This document shows positions 1-10,139 of a DNA stretch of 64,000 nt, piece after piece. Where the stretch lies: the NCBI RefSeq assembly GCF_018145875.1, contig NZ_JAGSSV010000002.1, forward strand, positions 1-64,000, given 5' to 3'. The notes under the pieces were generated by a model. That model saw only the letters and a list, made by a program, of their open reading frames with translations. It was not told where the DNA came from and ran no database searches. Each line of letters begins with the position of its first letter. The first letter of the stretch is position 1. A program made the position numbers and the translations under genes. Source of the stretch: Marinomonas vulgaris (lineage in GTDB: Bacteria > Pseudomonadota > Gammaproteobacteria > Pseudomonadales > Marinomonadaceae).

Positions 1-77
1 AGTGAGTTGATGTGACATGGTCAGGCTCGAAGGTTAAAAATGAATTGTCTCATGCGCGGGACTTATTCGCATCTTCC
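1..77 (-). mobile_element. Right end of an IS5-family element (partial, cut by window edge)
   Basis: These bases match 35563-35639, the tnp-proximal end of the complete IS in this window, with one difference (g at 56, a at 35618). Bases 18 to 1 on the minus strand encode the first six transposase residues (MSHQLT), so the rest of the element lies left of the window. The match stops exactly after ATCTTCC, the outer end of the terminal inverted repeat, so the IS boundary is at 77. Its orientation is the same as that of the complete copy. Confidence 0.9.
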
Positions 78-187
78 TTAGATGTTTTGTATTTAAGGCG
101 AAAGCTTTAGGTGAGACAAAAACCATTCGCATCTTTTGGTTCTAATGATAATGCATTTGTTAGAACTTGATTATTGTGGGTATGAAT

Positions 188-1810
188 ATGTTGAGATCAA
201 TAAACATTGGGAAGCGAGCCGCTTTTGTATTTTCGATTACAGTCGCTGTGAATCTCTTTTTAGGTGTTTTTGGATATGTTCAAATCAAAGGATTGTTCAA
301 TGAAACGGTTGAAATAACAGATACTAGGGTTGAATCGATTGTTGAGTCTAATGATTTACTGATATCGTTTTTAAAAATAAAATCCGATCTATTAATACTA
401 TTGAATGAAAATTCACTATTAAAAAATCAAAAAGTGATTCAATCTATTGAAGATGGTTCAAAGAAAATAGTAGAAATCTATCGTAAAATGGATCAGCTTA
501 AACTGTCTTCTTCGATGAAAGAGACGTTAGCGTCATCCAATTACTATTTTAATGAATACATGGACAGTGTCGAAAAAATAAAATCTCTGATAGACACTGG
601 AAATTTGTCTGAAGCTATCTTGTTTCGAGTAAATACGTCTAAAAAGCTGTCTGATCAGTTTCAGGTTTCAATAGAAAAAGTAAAAGATCAGCAATATGTT
701 TATGCTCTAGAAAGCAAAGAAAAAGCCGCAACGATTTATCAGCAAAGTATTACTTCAATAATGACGGTTGTGTCATTGTCTTTGCTACTGAGTATTGTTG
801 TTGGTTGGTTTTTTACCAAAAGTATTACACGTCCTATTTATCAGGTAGTGGCTTTCGCAAAGCGCATGTCAAAAGGCGATTTAACCACTAATATAGACAA
901 CAGTGGTTCAGATGAAGCCTCTCAGATGATAGATTCATTGTTAACAATGCAAGGGAATCTTAATCGTATTCTTACTGAGATCAGCAGTTCATCGGATCAG
1001 CTTGCCGCTACTTCGGAAGAGCTCAGTGTCATTACTGCTGAGTCAACCATTAATATTGAACACCAGAATCAGCAATTAAACATGGCTTTTACCGCAGTGA
1101 CGGAAATGAGCTCGTCGATTGAATTGGTGGCGATTAATGCACAAAGTGCGTCTAATAATTCTGATATAGCGAACCAAGAATCGAAGCTCGGTCATGCGAA
1201 AGTTGAGCAAACATTGGCAACCATTAAAGAGCTTGTTAATGACATTCAATTGAGCTCGAACGGTGTTAATTCTTTAGTCTTGAAAGTGAAAGATATTTCA
1301 ACCGTATTGGATGTGATTAGAGACATTGCTGACCAAACAAATTTACTGGCTTTGAATGCTGCTATCGAAGCTGCTCGAGCAGGAGAAACTGGCAGAGGCT
1401 TTGCGGTAGTAGCGGATGAGGTTAGGACTTTAGCGCATCGTACTCAAGAATCGACGAAGAAAATTGAAATCATGATCGGTGCCATTCAAGAGGAGACCGA
1501 TAAAACGGTCAAAGCGATTACCGATTCTGAGGAGCAAGCCAGTGACACGCTTTCTGTTGCTAATGAAGCGGGTAATGCCATTCAATTGATTAACTCAGCA
1601 ATCACGCAGATTTATCAACAAAATCTCAGCATTGCATCAGCGGCAGAACAGCAGTCTCATGTTGCAAAAGAAGTAGATACTAACTTAGCAACCGTGAAAG
1701 ATTTGGCCATTCAGTCTAATGAGGGCGCTAAACAGACCCGCGACTCAAGCCGTGATTTAGCAAGGCTGGCTGAAAACTTAAACAGCGTGGTGTTACAGTT
1801 TAAGTTATAA
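188..1810 (+). CDS. Methyl-accepting chemotaxis protein, 4HB-type sensor
   Basis: Transmembrane chemoreceptor of 540 residues that would signal to CheA/CheW. An N-terminal membrane segment is followed by about 160 helical residues in the periplasm (four-helix-bundle type), a second membrane segment ([19 protein letters not shown]), a HAMP domain and a cytoplasmic signalling coiled coil. The conserved hairpin tip is clear ([19 protein letters not shown], then [12 protein letters not shown]). A TTG at 167 and an ATG at 182 are in frame, but the ATG at 188 has GTGGG about 7 nt upstream and gives a typical receptor N-terminus ([12 protein letters not shown]). Ligand unknown. The gene begins about 110 bp after the IS end at 77 and is followed by its own terminator. 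Confidence 0.9.
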   Translation: MLRSINIGKRAAFVFSITVAVNLFLGVFGYVQIKGLFNETVEITDTRVESIVESNDLLISFLKIKSDLLILLNENSLLKNQKVIQSIEDGSKKIVEIYRKMDQLKLSSSMKETLASSNYYFNEYMDSVEKIKSLIDTGNLSEAILFRVNTSKKLSDQFQVSIEKVKDQQYVYALESKEKAATIYQQSITSIMTVVSLSLLLSIVVGWFFTKSITRPIYQVVAFAKRMSKGDLTTNIDNSGSDEASQMIDSLLTMQGNLNRILTEISSSSDQLAATSEELSVITAESTINIEHQNQQLNMAFTAVTEMSSSIELVAINAQSASNNSDIANQESKLGHAKVEQTLATIKELVNDIQLSSNGVNSLVLKVKDISTVLDVIRDIADQTNLLALNAAIEAARAGETGRGFAVVADEVRTLAHRTQESTKKIEIMIGAIQEETDKTVKAITDSEEQASDTLSVANEAGNAIQLINSAITQIYQQNLSIASAAEQQSHVAKEVDTNLATVKDLAIQSNEGAKQTRDSSRDLARLAENLNSVVLQFKL

Positions 1811-1847
1811 AATCAGGCGTTGGTGTTAAAAGTACTGGCCTAATAGT

Positions 1848-1890
1848 AAAAAGCCATAACGTTTATAGAGATAAGTGTTATGGCTTTTTT
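1848..1890 (+). terminator. Rho-independent terminator after the chemoreceptor
   Basis: A perfect stem of AAAAGCCATAAC (1849-1860) with GTTATGGCTTTT (from 1877) ends in a run of six T. The A-run on the other side means it could also serve the minus-strand gene ending at 1969. Confidence 0.85.
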
Positions 1891-1968
1891 AGTTCAGTAG
1901 CGGTCGAGAATAAGTCAATTATTAAAGCAAGTATTGCAATTTATGACCTGTGATTATGGGTATGGCGG

Positions 1969-3579
1969 TCAAGCGTTTTGTTGGTTCATGCTCAATGCCA
2001 TGGCTTCAGCGATTTTGATACCGTCGATGGCCGCAGACATGATGCCGCCAGCGTAGCCAGCGCCTTCGCCTGCTGGGTAGAGGCCCTTGGTGTTGATGCT
2101 TTCGTAGCTGTCGCGATCACGGGTGATGTTGATCGGTGCAGAGGTGCGAGTTTCAACGCCTGTTAGTAAGGCATCATCGAAGGCAAAGCCTTTAATTTTG
2201 CGGTTAAACGCGGGAATGGCTTCGCGGATCGCTTCGATACAAAAATCCGGTAGGGCATCGGCTAAGTTGGTGAGCTTGATGCCTGGTTTGAATGAAGGTT
2301 CGACCGTACCCAGTTGCGCTGGGGTTTCGTTGCGTAAGAAAGCACCAACGGTTTGCGCTGGGGCATCGTAATTGCTGCCACCCATCACGTACGCCAAGCT
2401 TTCTAATTCTCGCTGAAACTCAATACCGGCCAATGGTCCACCAGGGTAATCCGACGGATCAATGCCAACCACGATGGCGCTGTTGGCGTTACGCTCGTTA
2501 CGGGAATATTGACTCATGCCATTGGTCACCACGCGATGCTCTTCTGATGTCGCTGCGACTACTGTGCCACCAGGGCACATGCAGAAACTGTAAACAGAAC
2601 GACCATTTTTACAATGATGAACCAGCTTGTAATCGGCGGCGCCTAATATTTCATTGCCTGCATTGGGGCCAAAACGGGCTTTGTCGATGGCCGATTGTTC
2701 ATGTTCGATACGAAAGCCTACGGAAAAAGGCTTGGCTTCAATATGAACGCCTTTTTTATGGATCATTTCAAACGTATCACGGGCACTGTGACCGATGGCA
2801 ATGGCGATGTGTTTGGAATGCAATTGTTCACCGTCTGCCAAAGTGACGCCGGTGATTTGCCCATCTTCTATGTGCAGATCATCCACACGACAGCTAAAGC
2901 GAATTTCTCCGCCCAGTTCGATGATTTGTGCGCGCATTCTTTCCACCATGGCAACCAGTTTAAAAGTGCCTATATGGGGTTTGCTGACGTACATAATTTC
3001 ATCTGGTGCACCGGCCGCGACAAATTCGTTGAGCACTTTACGACTGTACTGTTTGGGGTCTTTGACTTGACTGTAGAGTTTGCCGTCAGAAAACGTCCCT
3101 GCACCACCTTCGCCAAATTGCACGTTGGACTCGGTATTGAGTATTTTTTTACGCCAAAAACCAAAGGTGTCCTTGGTACGTTCGCGCACTTCTTTACCGC
3201 GCTCTAATACAATCGGTTTATAGCCCATTTGCGCCAACACCAAAGCCGCCAATAAGCCGCAAGGGCCAAAACCGATGACAATAGGGCGTTCGGTTAGTGT
3301 TGCGGGCGCCTGCGCTACTGGGTGATAGTTTAAATCCGGTGTAACTTTAATTTGCTGGTGATCTGCAAATTTTGCCAGTAAAGCGTTGTCACAAGTCGTG
3401 GTGACATCCAGCGTGTAAATCAAATTGATATTAGTTTTTTTGCGGGCATCGTAACCACGGCGGAACACATTGAAGTGAACTAATTGCTCGGACGAAATAG
3501 TGAGCAAGGATAAAATAGCCTGTTCGATGGCATCGGCATTGTGGTCAAGAGGAAGTTGGATGTTGGAAAGTCGTATCAT
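1969..3579 (-). CDS. NAD(P)/FAD-dependent oxidoreductase, COG2509 family
   Basis: Predicted cytoplasmic flavoprotein of 536 residues resembling the 'uncharacterized FAD-dependent dehydrogenase' family (COG2509). After an N-terminal domain of about 95 residues comes a Rossmann FAD motif (PIVIGFGPCGLLAALVLAQMG). Near the C-terminus is a family signature (LYPAGEGAGYAGGIMSAAIDG) that contacts the flavin. The upstream TTG at 3588 is in frame, but the ATG at 3579 gives the N-terminus usual for the family (MIRLSNIQLPLDH). No substrate is established for this family and the neighbours do not suggest one. It stands alone, divergent from the phosphatase gene. Confidence 0.82.
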   Translation of the reverse strand: MIRLSNIQLPLDHNADAIEQAILSLLTISSEQLVHFNVFRRGYDARKKTNINLIYTLDVTTTCDNALLAKFADHQQIKVTPDLNYHPVAQAPATLTERPIVIGFGPCGLLAALVLAQMGYKPIVLERGKEVRERTKDTFGFWRKKILNTESNVQFGEGGAGTFSDGKLYSQVKDPKQYSRKVLNEFVAAGAPDEIMYVSKPHIGTFKLVAMVERMRAQIIELGGEIRFSCRVDDLHIEDGQITGVTLADGEQLHSKHIAIAIGHSARDTFEMIHKKGVHIEAKPFSVGFRIEHEQSAIDKARFGPNAGNEILGAADYKLVHHCKNGRSVYSFCMCPGGTVVAATSEEHRVVTNGMSQYSRNERNANSAIVVGIDPSDYPGGPLAGIEFQRELESLAYVMGGSNYDAPAQTVGAFLRNETPAQLGTVEPSFKPGIKLTNLADALPDFCIEAIREAIPAFNRKIKGFAFDDALLTGVETRTSAPINITRDRDSYESINTKGLYPAGEGAGYAGGIMSAAIDGIKIAEAMALSMNQQNA

Positions 3580-3758
3580 AGGAATCAATAAGTCGAATGC
3601 TGGGTTAATGGCGATGGGCTGGATAATACGATATTTTCGGTCAAAAAGCTGTTTTCAAATGCCAGCTTGCTGGATTTTCTCTTAGCGTGTATTTTTTGCC
3701 GCTGATCTGCTTTTTATTCAAATACAGTATTTTGATTATTATCAATAAGGGGTTCTGC

Positions 3759-4586
3759 ATGTTTTCGATTGGGTTTCGTACCTTGGTGCTTTCATCAGCG
3801 TTGCTTGCGGGCAGCGTGTCTTTTTCTGCGCACGCTAATCAGGCGGAATATTCGACTCAAGAGTTGAATGAACAGCTGGTAATGGCAACCGTATGGATGC
3901 AAGCGTCGGCGGAATACAAAGCTTTGTCTTATCAGGCGTTTAACCTGGCCAAGTTACAGTTTGATGCGTTTTCCCGTCAGTATAAAGGGAACAAGCCCTT
4001 AGCTGTGATCGTTGACGCCGACGAAACTGTGATTGATAACAGTGCTTATCAAGCGTGGTTGATCGGTAAAGATTTTGGTTATTCGAGCAAAACTTGGGGA
4101 GAGTGGATGGACGCGGCGGAAGCCAAAGCTATGCCGGGAGCGAGCGAGTTTTTGGCGTACGTTGCCAGTCAAGGCGGTGAGGTTTTTTACATCACTAATC
4201 GAAAAGCATCGGGCTTAGAAGGCACGCGTAAAAACCTACACAACTTAGGTTTTCCAAACGTCGACGATGCGCACCTATTACTGAACACTTCGACCAGCAA
4301 TAAAGAGCCGCGTCGTCAGCAGGTAGCCGAGAACTATGACATTGCCTTGCTGATGGGCGATAACCTGAACGATTTCTCGAATGATTTTCGTACCAAAGGG
4401 TCAGCAGAAAGCGATGCAGCCGTGGAGAAAAACAAAGCACTGTTTGGAACACAATTTATTATGTTACCAAACCCTGGCTATGGCGACTGGGAAGGCAAGC
4501 TGTATAACGGAAATTGGGGGGCATCGGCGGCAGAGAAAAATCAAATGCGCAAAGATTCACTGAATGTGTGGCGGCCTGCCAAATAA
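3759..4586 (+). CDS. Secreted HAD-family acid phosphatase / 5'-nucleotidase, e(P4)-like
   Basis: Predicted periplasmic phosphatase of 275 residues. Residues 1-26 form a signal peptide with a type I cleavage site (AHA). The HAD nucleophile motif DADET is at residues 86-90, followed by VIDN. A later ITNRK motif and the GDNLNDF motif complete the e(P4)/class C acid phosphatase pattern. ATG 3759 is preceded by AAGGGG; the longer frame from 3687 would put 24 unlikely residues before the signal peptide. Unlike Haemophilus e(P4) there is no lipobox cysteine, so it is probably soluble. A likely role is releasing phosphate or nucleosides from external nucleotides. Monocistronic. Confidence 0.87.
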   Translation: MFSIGFRTLVLSSALLAGSVSFSAHANQAEYSTQELNEQLVMATVWMQASAEYKALSYQAFNLAKLQFDAFSRQYKGNKPLAVIVDADETVIDNSAYQAWLIGKDFGYSSKTWGEWMDAAEAKAMPGASEFLAYVASQGGEVFYITNRKASGLEGTRKNLHNLGFPNVDDAHLLLNTSTSNKEPRRQQVAENYDIALLMGDNLNDFSNDFRTKGSAESDAAVEKNKALFGTQFIMLPNPGYGDWEGKLYNGNWGASAAEKNQMRKDSLNVWRPAK

Positions 4587-4601
4587 GTCGTTTTTAAGGT
4601 G

Positions 4602-4643
4602 ACATCTACACGACGCGATTAGTATGACGCGTCGTGTAGATGT
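4602..4643. terminator. Perfect 16-bp hairpin between convergent genes
   Basis: ACATCTACACGACGCG (4602-4617) pairs without mismatch with 4628-4643 around a 10-nt loop. It lies between the phosphatase and argC stop codons, so transcription termination is the likely role. Neither 3' arm is followed directly by a T-run, which is unusual for a stem this stable. Confidence 0.6.
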
Positions 4644-4655
4644 AAAAACGCACGG

Positions 4656-5594
4656 TTAACGCAAGTTGACGGCGATGTCTTCAGCAAAGCCCAACATGAT
4701 GTTGAGGTTTTGCACGGCAGCACCAGAGGCACCTTTTCCTAAGTTGTCTAATTTTGCCACCAAGATGCCGGATTGATTGCCCGGTTCGCTTAGCACGGAA
4801 AGTTCGACTTGGTTGGTGTTTTCTAGATCGTGCGGCGTTAAGAAAGGCGCGGCGTTGTCGGCTACCAGGTTCAAATCGTTCACGGTAACGAAGGTATCGT
4901 TGGCGTAAATTTCTACCAGTTTGGCGTGTAATTGCGCCATGGTGGTGTCGCCTTTCAAATGTATTGGCAAAAAGGTCAACATACCTTGACGGAAGTTACC
5001 CACGCTTGGCACAAAAATAGGCGTTTTGCTTAAGCCTGCCCATACCTTCATTTCTGGCAAATGTTTGTGGTTAAAAGACAAACCATACGCCCCAAAAATT
5101 GGCGCCTTGTTGTCGCTTTCGTAGCGGTCAATTAACGCGTTACCGCCACCGCTGTAACCAGACACAGCATTGATCGAATAGTCGCCATTGGCGGGTAAGA
5201 GGCCTGCTTCGACCAAGGGCTTGAGCAACAAAACCACCCCTGTTGGATAACAGCCTGGGTTGGATACGAACTGTGCGTCTTTGATTTTATCCCGCTGCGT
5301 TACATCCAGTTCCGGCAAACCGTATACCCAGCCATTCGCAACGCGGTGAACCGAGCTCGCGTCTAGTACGCGGCAGTTTTCTTCTTTGGCTAAGACAACG
5401 CTGTCTTTGGCGGCGTCGTCAGGTAAGCAAAGTACGGTGACGTCGGCTTCTTTCATCAGACGACGTTTTTCTTCCACATCGCGCTTTTTCGCTGGGTCAA
5501 TACTGATGACTTCAATGTCTGGGTGATGAATCAGGCGTTCTCTTACTTGAAGTCCTGTGGTGCCTGTTTCGCCATCAATAAATACTTTTTTCAC
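4656..5594 (-). CDS. argC: N-acetyl-gamma-glutamyl-phosphate reductase, type 2
   Basis: Third step of arginine biosynthesis: NADPH-dependent reduction of N-acetyl-glutamyl phosphate to the semialdehyde. The protein has 312 residues, the length of the short type 2 enzymes rather than the roughly 330-350 of E. coli-type ArgC. The NADP-binding start KKVFIDGETGTTGLQ and the catalytic cysteine (C115 in SNPGCYPTG) are present. The GTG at 5594 is preceded by AAGGAA at suitable spacing. The longer frame to 5666 adds 24 residues not typical of the family. No other arg gene is adjacent. Confidence 0.9.
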   Translation of the reverse strand: MKKVFIDGETGTTGLQVRERLIHHPDIEVISIDPAKKRDVEEKRRLMKEADVTVLCLPDDAAKDSVVLAKEENCRVLDASSVHRVANGWVYGLPELDVTQRDKIKDAQFVSNPGCYPTGVVLLLKPLVEAGLLPANGDYSINAVSGYSGGGNALIDRYESDNKAPIFGAYGLSFNHKHLPEMKVWAGLSKTPIFVPSVGNFRQGMLTFLPIHLKGDTTMAQLHAKLVEIYANDTFVTVNDLNLVADNAAPFLTPHDLENTNQVELSVLSEPGNQSGILVAKLDNLGKGASGAAVQNLNIMLGFAEDIAVNLR

Positions 5595-5862
5595 AGAGGG
5601 ATTCCTTACGTAAATCAGCGGTTGTGGAGCATATTTTAAAGGTAACCAGTTTACTGCATCAGACAACAGGTGAATAGTTCGATGGGCTTTCTGCGGTCAA
5701 AAAACACGATAAAGGCAGTGAGATTTGTCACTTTTTCCTCACCATCTCTCCTTAATGTTTAAGCATTCCTCCAACTTTGCTGCGTTAATTTCGCTCACTG
5801 TAACAGATATGATATTCAGCAATAATTGACAATATTGTCTGGTTTTTTATTCAAGAGTCAGT

Positions 5863-7443
5863 ATGAACAAAGAGAGGAAGTCTTTGAAAGTATTTATGTA
5901 TTTGCCTTGTTATCACTCGCTGTTAGCTCTAAGGCTAGGGCGATTTATAATGCTATCTCTGTTGCTTGGAGCTTGGGCTCATGTTCAGGCGAAAGAGCCC
6001 AATGTTGATGCGAAGGGCTATGTTTTTTCTCATCAAACTGTGGTGGATTTAGCGAAAGAGTTGGCCAATTCTCCGATGAAACCCGTTGATAAAGCCCCGC
6101 AAGCCTTAAACGACATGGATTACTCGACTTATCGCCAGATCAATTTTCAGCAAAACCAAGCGGTTTGGGGCAACACGCCAACGCGTTTTTCTGTGCAGAT
6201 GTTTGCGCCAGGGTTTTTGTTTAAAGATTTGGTGTCTATTGATGTGGTAGAAAGCGGTCGTGCATTTCCTTTGTCGGTATCGTCTGATTCCTTTAATACG
6301 CCCACTCCTGAAATCAGCGAGTTGATTGCGCAGGTGGGCAAGTACGCAGGTCTGCGTTTACATTATCCGATGAATACTCCGGAGGTAAACGACGAGTTTG
6401 TGGTGTTTCAGGGGGCGAGCTATTTTCGTGCTGTGTCTAAAGGTCAGTCTTATGGCTTGTCTGCCCGAGGGTTGGCGGTGGACGTCGCCCAGCCGAAAGG
6501 CGAAGAGTTTCCTATGTTCACTAAGTTTTGGATTGAGCGTCCGTCTTCCAGTCAAGATGCCATCGTGGTGCATGCTTTGCTGGACAGTAAAAGTGTGACG
6601 GGTGCGTATCGTTTTGGTATTTACCCAGGAAAACCCACCCGTATGGACGTGAAAACCACCTTGTTCCCTCGAGTAGATGTTAAGCACGTCGGGATTGCCC
6701 CATTAACCTCAATGTTTATGCACAATGGCACCATGGATAAGTCGGATGTGCCAGATTACCGTCCGGCGGTTCACGATTCAGAAGGGCTGCAGATTTTAAC
6801 GGGCAAAGACGAAATGCTTTGGCGACCATTGAACAACCCTAACAATTTAGAGATCAGCGCCTTCAGTGACGCCTCGCCCAAGGGCTTTGGTTTGATCCAG
6901 CGTCATCGAATGTTTGAGGATTATCAGGATTTAGAAGCCAATTACCATACGCGCCCCTCGGCTTGGATTAAGCCCTTGAACGATTGGGGGGAAGGGCACG
7001 TTGAGTTGGTTGAAATTCCGTCAGCCGCCGAAACCAACGACAATATTGTGGCTTATTGGCAGCCGAAAGAAGGGCTGAAAAAAGGCGAAACCTATGAGTT
7101 TCAATATCTAATGACATGGTCAAACGACACGCCTGTGTCTCTGGATTTTCCACGGACGGTTCGAAGTGCTCAAGGCCATAAGTTGTTTACCACCACACCA
7201 GAAGTGGTGATTGATTTTAATAAATTACCCGATGTGAACATCAAAGAGCTGAACGTGCATGCGAGCATCAGTAATGGCGAGATCCTAGACGCTTGGATTG
7301 ATAAAAACCCGCACAACAAAGGCGTGCGAGTTTATGTGACGTTTGATCCGCAAGACGCGGATCTGTCTGAGCTAAGAGTGCAGCTCAAAAAAGACGATGT
7401 TGCCGTGGCGCCCACTTGGCTGTACCGCTGGATTAAGGAATAG
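5863..7443 (+). CDS. opgG: Glucan biosynthesis protein G (osmoregulated periplasmic glucans)
   Basis: Periplasmic protein needed for synthesis and branching of osmoregulated periplasmic glucans. It has 526 residues, close to E. coli OpgG (511). An N-terminal hydrophobic segment (MLSLLLGAWAHVQA) ends in a signal peptidase site. The mature part opens with GYVFSHQTVVDLAKELA and contains the MdoG-type stretch YRQINF. The start is uncertain: ATGs at 5863, 5896 and 5950 are in frame and none has a strong ribosome site; the longest is given. It ends 2 nt before opgH, forming the standard opgGH operon. Confidence 0.92.
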   Translation: MNKERKSLKVFMYLPCYHSLLALRLGRFIMLSLLLGAWAHVQAKEPNVDAKGYVFSHQTVVDLAKELANSPMKPVDKAPQALNDMDYSTYRQINFQQNQAVWGNTPTRFSVQMFAPGFLFKDLVSIDVVESGRAFPLSVSSDSFNTPTPEISELIAQVGKYAGLRLHYPMNTPEVNDEFVVFQGASYFRAVSKGQSYGLSARGLAVDVAQPKGEEFPMFTKFWIERPSSSQDAIVVHALLDSKSVTGAYRFGIYPGKPTRMDVKTTLFPRVDVKHVGIAPLTSMFMHNGTMDKSDVPDYRPAVHDSEGLQILTGKDEMLWRPLNNPNNLEISAFSDASPKGFGLIQRHRMFEDYQDLEANYHTRPSAWIKPLNDWGEGHVELVEIPSAAETNDNIVAYWQPKEGLKKGETYEFQYLMTWSNDTPVSLDFPRTVRSAQGHKLFTTTPEVVIDFNKLPDVNIKELNVHASISNGEILDAWIDKNPHNKGVRVYVTFDPQDADLSELRVQLKKDDVAVAPTWLYRWIKE

Positions 7444-7445
7444 GC

Positions 7446-9581
7446 ATGTTGTTAACGGATACGAAAAAAACACCCATGATCAAACGAGCCTTACCCAAAT
7501 CATCGCCTTTGGAAATGCCAAGACACAAGGTCAATGAGGTGGCTCAAGCTCGAAAGCCAAGGCTGCAATCGTTTGCACTGACGACGTTTTTGTCACGTCT
7601 GTTCGTGATGGTCTGTACCTTGGGGCTTTCTTGGTTTGGCGCGACGGAAATGTACGATGTGTTAAACACCAATGCCATTGCTGGTTTGCAGTGGGCGTTT
7701 TTGGTGTTGTTTTGCATTAACTTTACTTGGATTTCGTTTGCTTTTTCTCAAGCGACTTTAGGGCTTGTTTTTCAATTATCACCGTTCGCCGCGCGTCGAA
7801 AAGAGCAAGATGTAGACGGCGTGACGGCGATTTTATTGCCGGTTTATAACGAAGACCCTTTGCGCATTCGTGCCAATATTCAAGCCATGCAGGACGAATT
7901 GATTCAAACCGCATCGGGTAAATTCGCGTTTTTCATTCTCAGTGACACTAATAAAGCCGATGCGTGGATAGCCGAGGAACAGGCGTTTTCATTGTTGTTA
8001 AACGACGATGGTGCGTGTCCAGTTTATTATCGTCGCCGTTACAATAACGCTGAGCGTAAGGCAGGAAACATCGCTGAGTGGGTAACCAACTTTGGTGCTG
8101 ATTACGAGTGCATGATTGTGTTGGATGCAGACAGCTTGATGGGCGCTGACTGTTTGGTGTCGTTAACGCGACGTATGGCTGCAGAACCAGGTTTGGGGTT
8201 GATCCAAACCTTACCAACGATCATTCGTGCCAATACCTTGTATAGCCGAATTCAGCAATTTGCCAATCACTGTTTTGGGCCTATTTATGCGTCTGGATTG
8301 GCGGCGTGGCACGGTTATTCGTCGAATTTTTGGGGGCATAACGCCATTATTCGTACGCGTGCTTTTGCTGAGGCTTGTGGTTTGCCGATGTTAAAAGGCA
8401 AAGCGCCTTTTGGCGGTCATGTGATGAGTCACGACTTTATGGAAGCGGCTCTGTTACGTCGAGCCGGTTGGGGCGTGCGTTTTGATACGGATCTGAGTGC
8501 TTCATACGAGGAAGCGCCGCCGTCGTTGGTGGATGTGATTGTGCGCGACCGTCGTTGGTGTCAGGGCAATCTACAGCACAAAGCCTTTGTGTTTGCCGAT
8601 GGCTTTCACTTTGCCACACGCTTGCATTTGATGTCTGGCATCATGTCTTATTTGAGTGCGGTGTTTTGGTTATTGCTCATTGTGGTGGGGTTTGCCTTGG
8701 CGGTGCAGGCGTATTTTGTGCGTCCTGAATATTTTGCCAATCCTTCATTGTTTCCGACTTGGCCTGTGTTTGATTTTGAAAAAGCGCGCTCCTTGTTTGT
8801 TTTATCCATGGCCTTAGTATTGGCACCAAAGGCTTATGGCTGGTTGTCGGCGTTGGTTAATATAAAGCGTTGCAAACAATTTGGTGGGCCAATACTGCTT
8901 ACTTTAAGCACCTTGGTGGAAACCTTGTTGTCGGCTTTGTATGCGCCGATTTTAATGTTGTCTCAATTTCAAGTGGTTTACGACGTGCTTAAAGGTCGTG
9001 ACAGTGGTTGGAAACCCCAATCCCGTGATGATGGTGCAACGTCTTGGAAGGTCGCGGCAAGAGCGCATTTCAGCCATACCTTGTTGGGTGTGGGGTTAGC
9101 GGCGGGTGCCTTGTTTTTGAGTAAAGAGCTATTTTATTGGTCACTGCCAATCAGCGTGGGCTTGATGTTGTCGATTCCTTTGTCATGGATGAGTGGCGGA
9201 GCCAAGCGTGGTAATGTGATTCACCATCTTGGTTTAATGCGAGCACCAGAAGAAAAGCGTCCCCATTCGATTATCTTGTTACAGGCCGATTATGAAGCTA
9301 AGCAGAGTGATCTGGGTTTTGATCGAGAATTGTCTTCACTCGAGCGTCTGACTTCTGAGGCGAATTTCTTTTATTGGCATCTTGCACAAATGCCAGAAGA
9401 CAAAACCGACAAGGCCTTCTGTCGTGCGTGGATTTGCGCGGAATGGCAAATTCAACATAGCCACACCATGGATGACTTATTGCAACATCTTCGAGAAGAA
9501 GAGTGTGTGGCTATTTTGCAGCACCGTGCTTTGATGACACAGATGGAAAAGTACCTTCCTACACCACTTTCCGCGACCTAA
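7446..9581 (+). CDS. opgH: Glucans biosynthesis glucosyltransferase H
   Basis: Inner-membrane family 2 glycosyltransferase that polymerises UDP-glucose into the beta-1,2-glucan backbone. It has 711 residues. Membrane helices near 45-65 and 78-100 precede the catalytic domain, which has TAILLPVYNEDP, the metal-binding VLDADSLMG and the acceptor motif RRWCQGN. Several C-terminal helices follow. It is shorter than E. coli OpgH (847), mainly at the termini. The ATG follows a GGAATAGG ribosome site that overlaps the opgG stop, so translation is probably coupled. Confidence 0.93.
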   Translation: MLLTDTKKTPMIKRALPKSSPLEMPRHKVNEVAQARKPRLQSFALTTFLSRLFVMVCTLGLSWFGATEMYDVLNTNAIAGLQWAFLVLFCINFTWISFAFSQATLGLVFQLSPFAARRKEQDVDGVTAILLPVYNEDPLRIRANIQAMQDELIQTASGKFAFFILSDTNKADAWIAEEQAFSLLLNDDGACPVYYRRRYNNAERKAGNIAEWVTNFGADYECMIVLDADSLMGADCLVSLTRRMAAEPGLGLIQTLPTIIRANTLYSRIQQFANHCFGPIYASGLAAWHGYSSNFWGHNAIIRTRAFAEACGLPMLKGKAPFGGHVMSHDFMEAALLRRAGWGVRFDTDLSASYEEAPPSLVDVIVRDRRWCQGNLQHKAFVFADGFHFATRLHLMSGIMSYLSAVFWLLLIVVGFALAVQAYFVRPEYFANPSLFPTWPVFDFEKARSLFVLSMALVLAPKAYGWLSALVNIKRCKQFGGPILLTLSTLVETLLSALYAPILMLSQFQVVYDVLKGRDSGWKPQSRDDGATSWKVAARAHFSHTLLGVGLAAGALFLSKELFYWSLPISVGLMLSIPLSWMSGGAKRGNVIHHLGLMRAPEEKRPHSIILLQADYEAKQSDLGFDRELSSLERLTSEANFFYWHLAQMPEDKTDKAFCRAWICAEWQIQHSHTMDDLLQHLREEECVAILQHRALMTQMEKYLPTPLSAT

Positions 9582-9611
9582 TGGTCGTGGAAAGTCACTT
9601 ATAAAAGCCGA

Positions 9612-10139
9612 TTAAAGCTTGCAGAAAGCTTGAGCGAATTCATCAACGCTGTCCCAGTTGGTGAATTCTTGGTCTGTACTTGGGTCGGTTGGCCCCTTTG
9701 TCATCCACATAATAAAGCGGATCATATTGCGGTCGAGAAAACCGTATTTTTTGTAATTCAATCGACCCGCAAACACCCCTTGTAAACTCGGCGTCCACTC
9801 TAATTGAGTGAGGAACTTAATAATATAAGGGTTGGTGTCGGGTTGGCATTTTTCAGGTTTTCTAGCGACCAAGTTCACTGTGTAAAAAGCGCTGGGTTTA
9901 CTTTCTAATACCGTTTTATGTTGACTGATAAAGTCAGCGACGACTTTTTGATGCTTTCCATAACGAATGCTGGCACCAATAACGACTTTATCGGCCTTGT
10001 TTAGAGTGTCGGCGTTGGTTTCTTCAACTGGGACGAGTGTGGCCGTATGACCTTGCTTTTCCATGGTGGCTTTCATGGATTGTGTGATCTTGATGGTATG
10101 GCCGTCTGTCGTCGAGTAGATCAGGAGAATATTAGACAT
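9612..10139 (-). CDS. hemG: Menaquinone-dependent protoporphyrinogen IX dehydrogenase
   Basis: Flavodoxin-like FMN enzyme for the last oxidation before heme synthesis (protoporphyrinogen IX to protoporphyrin IX), passing electrons to the quinone pool. Its 175 residues match E. coli HemG (181). The FMN phosphate loop is in ILLIYSTTDGHT, and IGASIRYGKHQ and the long-chain insert GRLNYKKYGFLDRNMIRFIMW are typical of HemG rather than ordinary flavodoxins. Monocistronic. Confidence 0.9.
   Translation of the reverse strand: MSNILLIYSTTDGHTIKITQSMKATMEKQGHTATLVPVEETNADTLNKADKVVIGASIRYGKHQKVVADFISQHKTVLESKPSAFYTVNLVARKPEKCQPDTNPYIIKFLTQLEWTPSLQGVFAGRLNYKKYGFLDRNMIRFIMWMTKGPTDPSTDQEFTNWDSVDEFAQAFCKL

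Noticed and set aside
120-140. CATTCGCATCTTTTGG resembles the IS end ATTCGCATCTTCC seen at 65-77.
   Set aside because: Only a short match, with no continuation of IS sequence and no duplication; treated as chance.
2292-3207. Long open frames on the plus strand opposite the COG2509 flavoprotein gene.
   Set aside because: They are antisense to a full-length protein with clear FAD motifs and show no family features themselves.
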